A stretch of 52,959 nt of DNA, taken from positions 1 through 52,959 of the forward strand of contig JABFSN010000059.1 of NCBI GenBank assembly GCA_013140575.1, written 5' to 3'. Within the stretch, counting starts at the first letter, position 1. Each line of letters begins with the position of its first letter. The notes beneath the pieces were generated by a model. That model made no database searches. It was not told where the DNA came from and worked only from the letters and a program-made list of their open reading frames with translations. The DNA comes from Phycisphaerales bacterium. GTDB taxonomy: Bacteria; Planctomycetota; Phycisphaerae; UBA1845. Below, piece after piece: positions 1-7,939 of this stretch. The position numbers and the translations under genes are program-made.

Positions 1-1
1 G

Positions 2-256
2 GCGGGGACGGTCGGTTGGCTGGTGTTGATGGGCGGCGTTCAATTCGCGTTGCCGTACGTGTTGTATTCGTGGGCGATCAAGCACGTCACGGCGCAGGAG
101 GCGGTTCTGGTGGTGCTGTTGGAGGCGGTGTTGAACCCGGTGTGGGTGTGGTTGGTTCGGGGCGAGGTTCCGCACGTGTCGACGCTGGTGGGCGGCGGGT
201 TCATTCTGGCGAGCGTCGTGTACCTGGCGTTCGTTCAAGTACGCGTACGTGTCTAG
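2..256 (+). CDS. DMT/EamA-family transporter, C-terminal fragment
   Basis: The reading frame is open from the first bases of the window and stops at 254-256, so only the last 84 residues are seen; the start lies outside. The fragment is strongly hydrophobic with about three transmembrane segments. It contains an ALPYVLYSWAIKHV stretch, then an acidic/Glu-containing helix, and ends in a short basic tail. This order is typical of the last helices of EamA (drug/metabolite transporter) proteins, which export small metabolites across the inner membrane. The substrate cannot be told from a fragment. No downstream gene on this strand is close enough to share an operon. Confidence 0.7.
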   Translation, partial: AGTVGWLVLMGGVQFALPYVLYSWAIKHVTAQEAVLVVLLEAVLNPVWVWLVRGEVPHVSTLVGGGFILASVVYLAFVQVRVRV

Positions 257-568
257 ACAGCGCGCGACAAAAAACGGAACAGATGAGAATGGACAGGATT
301 TACAAGATTAACAGGATTTACGGAAGGAATGCTGGTTCGACCCGCGGAGAGTGCGTCCGGGCAATCCTGTGATTCATGTCAGTTCCGTCTAATCAAAGAG
401 AATGCATTGAAGATGCTTCCGGGCGCATACATAGCGAGACGGCGGCGGTTCCCCGGTCGCTGCCGGGGCGGGACTCGCGGGAAGGGATTCCCGCGAATGT
501 GAGCGCGAGAACGCATACTCGCACCAGCGACAGAGATGGGCGTAACGTCTTCCGCTCGCGCGGCGGCG
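257..568. other. intergenic stretch without a supported gene
   Basis: This 312-base gap separates the transporter end from the convergent end of the YVTN/cytochrome gene. It holds one copy (about 281-400) of a dispersed repeat also present at about 9591-9716. The remainder contains only short open frames with no recognisable protein and no ribosome-binding site. It probably serves as a convergent terminator region, but no clear U-tract hairpin was found. Confidence 0.5.
281..400 (+). repeat. dispersed intergenic repeat, copy 1 (ACAGGATTTACAAGATT type)
   Basis: The segment has ACAGGATTTACAAGATT, then a second ACAGGATTTnCGGAAGGA block, then a conserved tail with ATTCATGTCAGTTCCGTC and TCAAAGAGA. 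The same order of blocks occurs at about 9591-9716 with scattered substitutions, so the two are homologous copies in direct orientation. Repeats of this style are scattered in many environmental bacterial genomes. No coding role is apparent. Confidence 0.6.
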
Positions 569-3500
569 TTAGTCGATGATGGTTTGATAGACGGCGAAGT
601 CGGGCAGGTCGACGCGACCGTCGCGATTGAAGTCGAACGTGCAGCGGCAGGTTAGGCCGCCGGACAAGGCGCCGCCGTGGGCACAGCGGTGGAACGGCTC
701 GAAATCGCGAATGTCGACGATGCCGTCGCGGTTGGCGTCGCCCTTGAGAAGAGGCGGGTCGGGGATGACGTCGGCGTCGGCAGGGTCGCCGCATTGTTCG
801 AGTTCGTCGGTGTCGAAGAAGCCGTCGTCGTCGCGGTCGATGCCGATGCGATCCTGCGAACCGGTCGGCACGATGGTAAACGTCAGCCGGTCTTCGGCGG
901 TTAGTGACCCGACGAAATCGTTGACGGACGCGGATTCCGCGGCGCGGTCGGACTGCAATGATCCCCCGGGGCGATAGACATAGCCGCGCGATAGCCCGGC
1001 GACGACGCCCCGGGCGGCGAGGCCGACGCGGCCGGTGTCGGCGAGGTTGAACATTTCGGGCAGTCCGCCGAAACCGGCGGCGGAGGCGGCACCGCCGGCG
1101 AAGGTCAACTGCCTGCCGACGGCGGCGTGGGTGTCGCGGCTGGTGGGGCCGAGGGGTTGGGTGAGGTCGTCGGAACTGCCGACGGGCAGGTCGGATCCGG
1201 AAAAAGACAGTAGGAAAGCGACCAGATCGGCGACGTCCTGCGTGCTGTGGACTTCAAAGACCGGCGACGAGACCAACCGGGCCAGCGAACCGCCAACGCC
1301 GTTGTGGAGGAATCCGAACCCGGTGCGGCTTCGCAATTGGGTGTAGTCGAAGCCGACGCGTTCGTAGAGGTTTCGCAACTGCGGCGGCTTCAACATGACG
1401 GTCTCGGAACCGTCGTCGACGATGAGGGCGTTGTGCCGTTCGCCGTTGGGGCCGGTCGCGAACTGTTGTACGGTCGTGCCGTCGAAGAAGAGGTCGCTGC
1501 TCGTTCCCGTCGGCAGGGTGTGGCAGAACGTACACTGGAAGCCGCCGTGCATGAACGTGTCCAGTCCGGACTGCGCGTTGCCGTTGGGGAGCGGGTCGCC
1601 GGCGTTACCGAACATGCCCGTCTCGTAGTGTCCCGGCAACGGCAGATTGGCGCGCAGGGAATTATCGAAGGCGCGGAAGGGATTCGGCGGGAAGGCAACG
1701 GTGGCGAGGAAGTCTTCGAGTTTCTGCATTTCCTGGGGCGTGAGCATGGCGTCGTCGCCCTGAAGGCTGACGAACGCGCCGTTGAACTCCTCGATCCCGT
1801 TGCGGTCGCCGCGCCAGTGGAACGGTTCCTTGCCGATGATGTCCTGCAACGTCTGGGTCAGCAGCGGTCCCTTCATGGGGTGCCAATCGACGCAATTGTC
1901 CATCAGGCCCATGGCGCAGTTCTGATCGAACGTCCGCATTTCGCCGGCGGGGTTTCCGAGGTCCCAAGCCAATCGGTCGGTGCGCGCGTCGACGTGGCAG
2001 GATGCGCAGGCGATGTGGCCCAGGCCGGAGTTCTTGTGGGTGTCGTACAGATGTTTGCGTCCGGTTTTGACGGCCGGCGGCGTGGGATCGAAAAACGGAA
2101 CGGTCTCCAGAACGACTTCGGTGCTGGTGGCGATGACGGTCACGGCGGCCGAGAAGCGGTTTAGGACGTAGAGGCGGCCGCGGTCGGAATCGAGGGCCAA
2201 TCCGGTGGGTCCGGCGCCGACCTCGATGGCGGCGGCGGAGGGGTCGCCGATGGGGGATTGGCGGACGCCGGAGGCGTTGATGATGGCGACGTTATTCGAC
2301 CCCATGCCGGCGATGTAGGCGCGAAGGCCGGTGGGCGCCCAGACGATGGCGCGCGGATCGCCGATGGACCTGTCGCGGTCCGGTTGCGGGATGGGCACGA
2401 ACGGGATGTCGTTCGAATAGGTCAGATGCTGGTTCAGATCGAGAATAGCCGGGGCGTCCTTGCCGGTCGGATCGGCGATCGCGAGGTTGACGCGGAGGAA
2501 TCGTCCGCGGAGGACGGGTTCGAAGCGGACGTGGTTGGTGGCGTCGGTGCCGATCACGGTCACGAGACCTGCCACCGGCCGAATCGCGACGGCCATGCAG
2601 ATGTTCATCAGGCCATCGATGTAGTCGACGTCGAGGGTGGCGGTGTTGATCACGGCGACGTCGTGATCGAGGAGTTGCCAGCCGGGTTGGCGGAGCGACA
2701 GGTGCGCGAGCGCGCCGTCGATGAACGTGGACCAGTCGCCGGCGTTGTCGTCTGTCCAGCGGCCGTCGAATCGCCGTTTGACGATCAGCGAGGATTTCGG
2801 CGGGGGCGGGTTCAGCGGGTTTTGCGGGGGCGAGAATTCCGAACCAACATTGGGCGGTGGGTTCTGTCCGCCGTAGGGCCCGTCGGCCAGATTCACGGGC
2901 AGCGTTTCGAAATCGCCGCCGGGCAGGATGGTGGTGGCGTTTCCGGATTCGAAGATGGCCACATAGATTTCGTTGCCGTCGGCGCTGACGGTCATGGCCC
3001 GCGGTTTCTCGGCGTCGATGGGGATGGTGATGGCCTGCGCGGAGGGATCGTTGGGATTGACGGCCAGGATGGTGTTCGCTTGTGAACAAGCAATGAATGC
3101 CCGCTGCGGATGGCCGGCGAAGACGACGTCGGCCGGTTCGTCGAGCGTGGGGACGGTCTCGACGACGTTCATGGCGGACAGGCGGACGATGCTGACGGTG
3201 TCGGAAATGTGATTGACGACCCAGGCTTCGTCGTCGGTTCGCGCGCGGACGGAGACGGGATCGAGTCCGACGGGAATCGAGCCAATGGGAATGGCCGTGC
3301 CGGTGGTGATGTCGAAAACTTCCAGCCGATTGTCGGCGGTGTTGACGGCGAGCAGGCGACGACGGTCGGGGGTGATGTCGAGCGGATGGACGTGGGGGCT
3401 TTCCCAGTTGACGAAGGACGAGGGACTGTCGCCAGCGGGCGTCGGTGGTGGTGCGGTTCGGTCGGTACGAGGCGGGGTTTGGGGTTGGGCGGTGTGGTTG

Positions 3501-3661
3501 ATCGTGAAGCGGGCATGGGGATCGAGCGCGGTCGATTGCGCCCACGCGGCGGCGTTGATCGACGCGACGACGATCACGACGAGCAGCGGGCGCAGTCGAT
3601 CGCGGCTCGATCGCGGAACGGCGGTTGCCGACGAACCAACGCCCGCGAATTCGGGAAACAT
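569..3661 (-). CDS. exported YVTN beta-propeller / di-haem cytochrome c protein with dockerin-like tail
   Basis: The 1030-residue protein has an N-terminal signal peptide (cleavage near AAAWAQ, residue 42). A YVTN/SMP-30-like propeller follows (roughly 80-540), with repeats about binding-site-free values such as DTVSIV and AVTVIA. Two c-type haem sites follow, CASCH (about 555) and CTFCH (about 712), in a MauG/di-haem peroxidase-like arrangement. The last about 60 residues hold two EF-hand loops (DANRDGIVD and DFNRDGRVD), a dockerin-like module. It is therefore probably periplasmic or surface-exposed with an electron-transfer or redox role; the substrate is unknown. The start is supported by GGAGG six bases before ATG and by a promoter at 3731-3759. 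Such propeller-cytochrome fusions occur in planctomycetes. Confidence 0.85.
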   Translation of the reverse strand: MFPEFAGVGSSATAVPRSSRDRLRPLLVVIVVASINAAAWAQSTALDPHARFTINHTAQPQTPPRTDRTAPPPTPAGDSPSSFVNWESPHVHPLDITPDRRRLLAVNTADNRLEVFDITTGTAIPIGSIPVGLDPVSVRARTDDEAWVVNHISDTVSIVRLSAMNVVETVPTLDEPADVVFAGHPQRAFIACSQANTILAVNPNDPSAQAITIPIDAEKPRAMTVSADGNEIYVAIFESGNATTILPGGDFETLPVNLADGPYGGQNPPPNVGSEFSPPQNPLNPPPPKSSLIVKRRFDGRWTDDNAGDWSTFIDGALAHLSLRQPGWQLLDHDVAVINTATLDVDYIDGLMNICMAVAIRPVAGLVTVIGTDATNHVRFEPVLRGRFLRVNLAIADPTGKDAPAILDLNQHLTYSNDIPFVPIPQPDRDRSIGDPRAIVWAPTGLRAYIAGMGSNNVAIINASGVRQSPIGDPSAAAIEVGAGPTGLALDSDRGRLYVLNRFSAAVTVIATSTEVVLETVPFFDPTPPAVKTGRKHLYDTHKNSGLGHIACASCHVDARTDRLAWDLGNPAGEMRTFDQNCAMGLMDNCVDWHPMKGPLLTQTLQDIIGKEPFHWRGDRNGIEEFNGAFVSLQGDDAMLTPQEMQKLEDFLATVAFPPNPFRAFDNSLRANLPLPGHYETGMFGNAGDPLPNGNAQSGLDTFMHGGFQCTFCHTLPTGTSSDLFFDGTTVQQFATGPNGERHNALIVDDGSETVMLKPPQLRNLYERVGFDYTQLRSRTGFGFLHNGVGGSLARLVSSPVFEVHSTQDVADLVAFLLSFSGSDLPVGSSDDLTQPLGPTSRDTHAAVGRQLTFAGGAASAAGFGGLPEMFNLADTGRVGLAARGVVAGLSRGYVYRPGGSLQSDRAAESASVNDFVGSLTAEDRLTFTIVPTGSQDRIGIDRDDDGFFDTDELEQCGDPADADVIPDPPLLKGDANRDGIVDIRDFEPFHRCAHGGALSGGLTCRCTFDFNRDGRVDLPDFAVYQTIID

Positions 3662-3730
3662 GGAACCCCTCCGTTTACGCGACGGACGACACGATCAGCC
3701 CAGGCGGAAACCGAGCGCACACCGAGGTGA

Positions 3731-3759
3731 ATTATAGCGAATCGATGCCCGTGAATTAA
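3731..3759 (-). promoter_or_regulatory. sigma-70-like promoter for the YVTN/cytochrome gene
   Basis: On the minus strand a perfect -10 box TATAAT (3731-3736) is preceded, after a 17-base spacer, by TTAATT (3754-3759) as a weak -35 box. It lies about 70 bases upstream of the start codon at 3661, in an AT-rich island of otherwise GC-rich DNA. Assignment is by consensus match only. Confidence 0.55.
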
Positions 3760-4068
3760 GCCTGTTGGCGAATGGTCTGCCGACGCGGCGTGAATGGACG
3801 CCGGGGGATTGGTAATCGGACTGTCTTGCGGTCCGCTATGATCGGACCTGGCGGTTGCCGGCGGGCGGAATCGATTACGAATTACCTTTGCGGACCCGGT
3901 GCAGGACGCAGGGCGGTCGCATGCGGTCATTACGCATGGCTGGTCGTGGTCGACGGAATCGGTTTGACCGCGGATTTTCGGGGGGTCACAATCACCGGTC
4001 GGCGCGGCGGCGTGTGGTCGCGCCGCGGGGAGTGGGAACGGGATGATTCGGTGCAGGGGGATTCGGTT

Positions 4069-5439
4069 ATGCGGGTAGTGAAATCTAACGGCGTTTTTCG
4101 GTATCGCGGTCGGATCGTCGGGATTGCGGTGGCGGTCGGCGCGTCGGCGCTGGCGTTGGGTTTCGACGATTTCACAAAAAACGCCCCGCGGCCTTCCACC
4201 GCGAATCCCGTTGATTACATGACGTGGTTGATGGCCCGGGTGGACGTGCCCGAAGAGCACAACGCGGCCGCGACGTACATCAAGGCGATCGCCGGGACGT
4301 CCCCGATCGACGAGCCGGCGGCGTTGGAACAGGCGTCGCTGGGGCCGTGGACGGAGAACGCCGCGGCGGTCCAATGGATTTCGAGCATTCCGCGGTCGAT
4401 GTACAACTTCCGCGTGGCGGCGAAGATGGATTTGCTGAACCTGGGCCTGCGTCCCGGCGGGAACGTCGCGGGGGGCGCGGAATGGGAGACGGCGTTGCTG
4501 TACGTGAACGTTCCCGGACTGGGGGCGTTCGATCTGCTGGCGCAGGGGGTTCTGGCGGAGGGGTGGCGGCAGTGGGCGCTGGGCAATCGAACCGACCTGC
4601 TCAACGACGCGGTGCTGGTGCTGCGCGTCGCGCACCATCTGGAAGGCGAGTTGTCGATGGTGGTGCGCATGCACGCGGCCAAAATCGCCGTGCGGGGCTA
4701 TGGGGCTCTTCTGCGGGCGCTGGGTGAAACCGATTCGCCGGGCGAGCTGGCGGGGACGATTCTGTCGCGACTGGCGGAAGTTGATCACCCGCCGATGTCG
4801 CTTGCCGCCACGTACGCGCTTCAGAAACTGGCGGGTTGGGACATGTTGCAACGCAGCTACGCGGCGAATGCGGACGACGTACGGCCGTCGGCGCGCGCGG
4901 TCTACGAACAACTGGCGGCCAATACCGGCAAGCCGTTCCCGGAATGGTCGGCGGTCGAGCCGGTGATGGTTGAAACCGGGTTTGAAGGCAGCCTCGCCGA
5001 ACTGGATGGTTTTTTTGAGGGTCTGCTGGAGTGGAGCCGGATGCCCTATTTCGCGGCGAAGGCTCAGGAATCGCGGTTCGTGGAGCTGGGCCGGAAACTG
5101 GCCAACCCCATGTCGCGGGTGTTTGTGGATGGGATTACGGCGCCGGCCGAGACCATCGCCCGGGTGTCGGCCACGCGCCTGGGCGCGCTGCTGGTGTTGC
5201 GCGTTTTTCAGTTCAAACAGGCCAGCGGACAATTCCCGGATTCGCTCGATCAACTGGGTTCGACGGCGGAGGTCAGCGCGCTGCGGGAGGATCCCTATAC
5301 GGGCAACGATTTTGTTTACGTGCGCACGCGCGATGGTTTTCTGTTGTACAGCCTTGGCCCGGATAAGAAGGACGACGCGGGTCGGGCTTATCTGCCGCAG
5401 TCCGTTGCGGGTGATCTAGTGTTTTGGCCGTTTCGGTAG
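4069..5439 (+). CDS. exported hypothetical protein with GspG-like C-terminal segment
   Basis: The 456-residue protein starts at ATG 4069, eight bases after GCAGGGGGA; upstream in-frame codons are rich in Arg and look non-coding. A hydrophobic N-terminal segment (about 12-30, IVGIAVAVGASALAL) is a signal peptide or anchor. The middle is helical with no family recognised. The last about 80 residues (QASGQFPDSLDQL, then DPYTGNDFVY, then LLYSLGPDKKDD) resemble the C-terminal part of type II secretion pseudopilin GspG/DUF1559-like proteins of planctomycetes, without the prepilin cleavage motif. A role in the cell envelope is likely; nothing more can be said. Confidence 0.75.
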   Translation: MRVVKSNGVFRYRGRIVGIAVAVGASALALGFDDFTKNAPRPSTANPVDYMTWLMARVDVPEEHNAAATYIKAIAGTSPIDEPAALEQASLGPWTENAAAVQWISSIPRSMYNFRVAAKMDLLNLGLRPGGNVAGGAEWETALLYVNVPGLGAFDLLAQGVLAEGWRQWALGNRTDLLNDAVLVLRVAHHLEGELSMVVRMHAAKIAVRGYGALLRALGETDSPGELAGTILSRLAEVDHPPMSLAATYALQKLAGWDMLQRSYAANADDVRPSARAVYEQLAANTGKPFPEWSAVEPVMVETGFEGSLAELDGFFEGLLEWSRMPYFAAKAQESRFVELGRKLANPMSRVFVDGITAPAETIARVSATRLGALLVLRVFQFKQASGQFPDSLDQLGSTAEVSALREDPYTGNDFVYVRTRDGFLLYSLGPDKKDDAGRAYLPQSVAGDLVFWPFR

Positions 5440-5475
5440 TGGGTCACTCTTCGGTTTTCGGGTGATCGGATCGCG

Positions 5476-5612
5476 GCGTAGCGTGCGGGTCTGCCGCCCC
5501 GCTGGGGCTTGAAGGACGGTGCGGACGCATTCCGGGGGTGTCCTCCGCTGTCGCGGACTCCACCCCCGGCTACTGACTGTAGCCCCTTCGGGGCAAGGCG
5601 GAGTATTCCCTA
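5476..5612 (+). repeat. GC-rich hairpin repeat cluster
   Basis: Between two genes lie several short palindromes: GGGGTGTCC paired with GGACTCCACCCC around 5535-5575, and TAGCCCCTTCGGGGC at about 5579-5595. The units (TAGCCCC...GGGGC) recur in the arms around 15.5 and 18.2 kb and in the clusters at 38 and 51 kb. They could act as transcription terminators or RNA stabilisers. Confidence 0.5.
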
Positions 5613-5698
5613 CGTGGACGACAGCGTTCGTTTCAGTTGGCGGCGAGGCGAACCGCGGATTGCGGCGGAACCTGGCGTGGTAGGGTTGGGGTGCGTTC

Positions 5699-7090
5699 AT
5701 GAATTCGATACGCAAGGTGGCCGTTTTCGGGTTGGATTGCGCCGAGCCGTCGCTGGTGTTCGACCGCTGGCGCGACGATTTGCCGCATCTGCGGGGGTTG
5801 ATGGAACGGGGCACGTGGGGGCAATTGACCAGTTGCATTCCGCCGATCACGGTGCCGGCGTGGTCGTGCATGACATCGAGTTGCGACCCCGGGGCGCTGG
5901 GCATTTACGGGTTTCGCAATCGGGCGGATCATTCGTACGACAAGTTGTCCATCGCCACCAGTCTGGCGGTGCGCTATCCGCGGTTGTGGAACATCCTGAC
6001 CGATCATGATCGTGATTCGATCATCGTGGGCGTTCCCGGCACGTACCCGATCACGCGGCCGGTGCGCGGGTGTCTGATCACCAGCTTTCTGACGCCGGAC
6101 ATCAACGCGGAATACACCTGGCCGCCGGCGCTGAAGAAAGAAATCGCGGATCTGGTCGGGGAGTACATGCTGGACGTGCGCGACTTCCGCACCGACGACA
6201 AGCAATGGCTGCTGCGACAGATTTACGAAATGACCGACAAGCGTTTCACGGTGGCAAACCACCTGCTCGAATCCAGGCCGTGGGATCTGTTTTTCATGGT
6301 CGAAATGGGTGTGGACCGCATTCACCACGGCTTCTGGAGCTTCATGGCGGTGGATCACCACCGGTACGCACCCGGCAATCCCTTCGAGAACGCCATTCAC
6401 GATTACTACGTTCACGTCGACGGGTTGATCGGCAAGGCGCTGACGCGCATCGACGCCGAGACGACGGCGATTTGGGTGGTCAGCGATCACGGGGCCCGCA
6501 CCATGATCGGCGGGTTCTGCCTGAACACGTGGCTGATGAACGAGGGCTATCTGCATTTGAAAAACCCGCCGAAACCGGGTCAGAAGTTTGACGTGAAGGA
6601 AGTTGACTGGAGCCGCACGACGGCGTGGGGCGACGGGGGCTATTACGGTCGGGTGTTTTTAAACGTACGGGGGCGCGAGCCGCAGGGCGTGGTGTCGCGG
6701 GACGGATACGAATCGGTCCGCGATGAAATCAAGCGGAAACTGGAAGCGCTGCCCGACCATCAAGGCCGGCCGATGGGAAACGTCGCCCATCGGCCGGGGG
6801 ATTTGTACAAACAGTCCAACGGCGTGCCGCCGGATTTGATCGTCATATTCGGGGAGCTGGCGTGGCGGAGCGTCGGCACGGTGGGGAATGAATCGGTTTA
6901 CACTTTCGAGAATGACACCGGTCCCGACGACGCCAACCATGCCCAGCAGGGGATGTACATTCTCGCGCGGCCGGGCGGGGCGGCGGCGGGCCGCCGGGAT
7001 GCGTCGATCTACGACGTGGCTCCCACGATATTGGGGATGCTCGGCTTGCCGATTCCGGGCCACGTGCGGGGGCGATCGCTTCCGCCCTAG
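5699..7090 (+). CDS. alkaline phosphatase superfamily hydrolase (type I phosphodiesterase/nucleotide pyrophosphatase type)
   Basis: The 463-residue protein opens with KVAVFGLDCAEPS, the metal-binding Asp loop of the AlkP superfamily. Next comes ITVPAWSCMTSS, the position of the nucleophile Thr/Ser. Further metal ligands are in VEMGVDRIHHGFW and in VSDHGARTMIGG (about 262-273), and the C-terminus has the DANHAQQGMYIL stretch. This pattern matches the predicted phosphohydrolase/phosphomutase group (COG3379-like) that cleaves phosphate mono- or diesters; the substrate is unknown. No signal peptide is visible, so it is probably cytoplasmic. It stands alone, with a repeat cluster upstream and a promoter-bearing gap downstream. 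The family call is firm, the substrate is not. Confidence 0.85.
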   Translation: MNSIRKVAVFGLDCAEPSLVFDRWRDDLPHLRGLMERGTWGQLTSCIPPITVPAWSCMTSSCDPGALGIYGFRNRADHSYDKLSIATSLAVRYPRLWNILTDHDRDSIIVGVPGTYPITRPVRGCLITSFLTPDINAEYTWPPALKKEIADLVGEYMLDVRDFRTDDKQWLLRQIYEMTDKRFTVANHLLESRPWDLFFMVEMGVDRIHHGFWSFMAVDHHRYAPGNPFENAIHDYYVHVDGLIGKALTRIDAETTAIWVVSDHGARTMIGGFCLNTWLMNEGYLHLKNPPKPGQKFDVKEVDWSRTTAWGDGGYYGRVFLNVRGREPQGVVSRDGYESVRDEIKRKLEALPDHQGRPMGNVAHRPGDLYKQSNGVPPDLIVIFGELAWRSVGTVGNESVYTFENDTGPDDANHAQQGMYILARPGGAAAGRRDASIYDVAPTILGMLGLPIPGHVRGRSLPP

Positions 7091-7142
7091 ACGGTCGCGA
7101 CCGGGATCAAGGGACCGGCACATTCAGACCGGCGGAGAGCGC

Positions 7143-7172
7143 TTGATTTTGTCGACCGGGGTGCTGTAGAAT
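7143..7172 (+). promoter_or_regulatory. sigma-70-like promoter
   Basis: TTGATT (7143-7148) and TAGAAT (7167-7172) are separated by 18 bases. The pair lies in the 256-base gap before the exported dockerin protein that starts at 7347, leaving a leader of about 165 bases. Both hexamers match four or five of six consensus positions. No riboswitch was recognised in the leader. Confidence 0.45.
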
Positions 7173-7346
7173 CCAGCTTCGGAGATCGGGGTGTTGGGGG
7201 TCCGCGGGGCGAATCCGGTTGTGAAAACTCGTCCGGGTTTCCGGGCTCGGCCGATGACGTCCGGCGTTCACGCGTAGGTCGCGGCTTGCGCGACGCACGC
7301 GGGGTTGAATCCCATATAGATGTAGGGATCAAGAAGGAGTACGTTG

Positions 7347-7823
7347 ATGCTTCATTTCGAGACCGGTATGCCTCTTTCGCGAACGCCGACCTCCGGGTGT
7401 AGGAACCGGTTTGCGGTTCGACGGCTGGCGCCGTTGGCGATTGGTTTCGGGCTCATTGCGACGGCGGGCGCTCAACAGTTTTCGATAAGCCGGTACACGA
7501 TCGACGGCGGGGGCACCACGAGCGCGAATGCGGGCGGCACGATTGAGTTGTCGGGCACCATCGGTCAGCCGGATGCGATGGCCGCGGTGATGACCGGGGG
7601 CAGATTCGAAATGACCGGGGGATTCTGGTTCCCGATCGTCGCCGGCGACTGCGACGAGGACGGCGGAGTTTCCAAGTTTGATTTTGCCAACTTCGCGGAT
7701 TGCGCCACCGGTCCGGACGGCGGACCGTTGTCGTTGGAATGCCTCTGCGTCGATTTCGATGGGGACGACGACGTGGACGTGGTCGATTTCGGCGACATGC
7801 AGCAGGTAATTCAGGGACCGTGA
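7347..7823 (+). CDS. small exported protein with dockerin-like EF-hand tail
   Basis: The 158-residue protein starts at ATG 7347, eight bases after AAGGAG; a TTG three bases upstream is less well placed. A signal peptide ends near TAGAQ (about 46-47). The mature part begins with FSISRYTIDGGGTTS and GTIELSGTIGQPD, a short beta-rich motif often found in planctomycete surface proteins. The end contains DCDEDGGVSKFDFANF and DFDGDDDVDVVDFGD, two calcium-loop-like repeats of dockerin type. The next gene starts 117 bases downstream with its own ribosome-binding site, and both are predicted surface proteins, so a common function is possible. No enzyme domain is present. Confidence 0.75.
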   Translation: MLHFETGMPLSRTPTSGCRNRFAVRRLAPLAIGFGLIATAGAQQFSISRYTIDGGGTTSANAGGTIELSGTIGQPDAMAAVMTGGRFEMTGGFWFPIVAGDCDEDGGVSKFDFANFADCATGPDGGPLSLECLCVDFDGDDDVDVVDFGDMQQVIQGP

Positions 7824-7939
7824 CGCAAGCCGGTTGGCAGGGGTGGCGGGAAATACGACTGACGGGCGCGCGCCGCGCGAGTGCGGTGCGTCCTTTTGGC
7901 GGGAGCGCCGCGACTTGCGGCGCCAAGGAGATTCCATAG

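Noticed and set aside
1247-2164. Long plus-strand open frame (305 codons) opposite the YVTN/cytochrome gene
   Set aside because: It is the mirror of a GC-rich coding region with third-position bias on the other strand and has no family motif or ribosome-binding site.
3574-5253. 559-codon minus-strand frame opposite the GspG-like-tail gene
   Set aside because: Arg/His/Pro-rich composition is typical of an antisense shadow; the plus-strand frame has a signal peptide, start signal and recognisable C-terminus.
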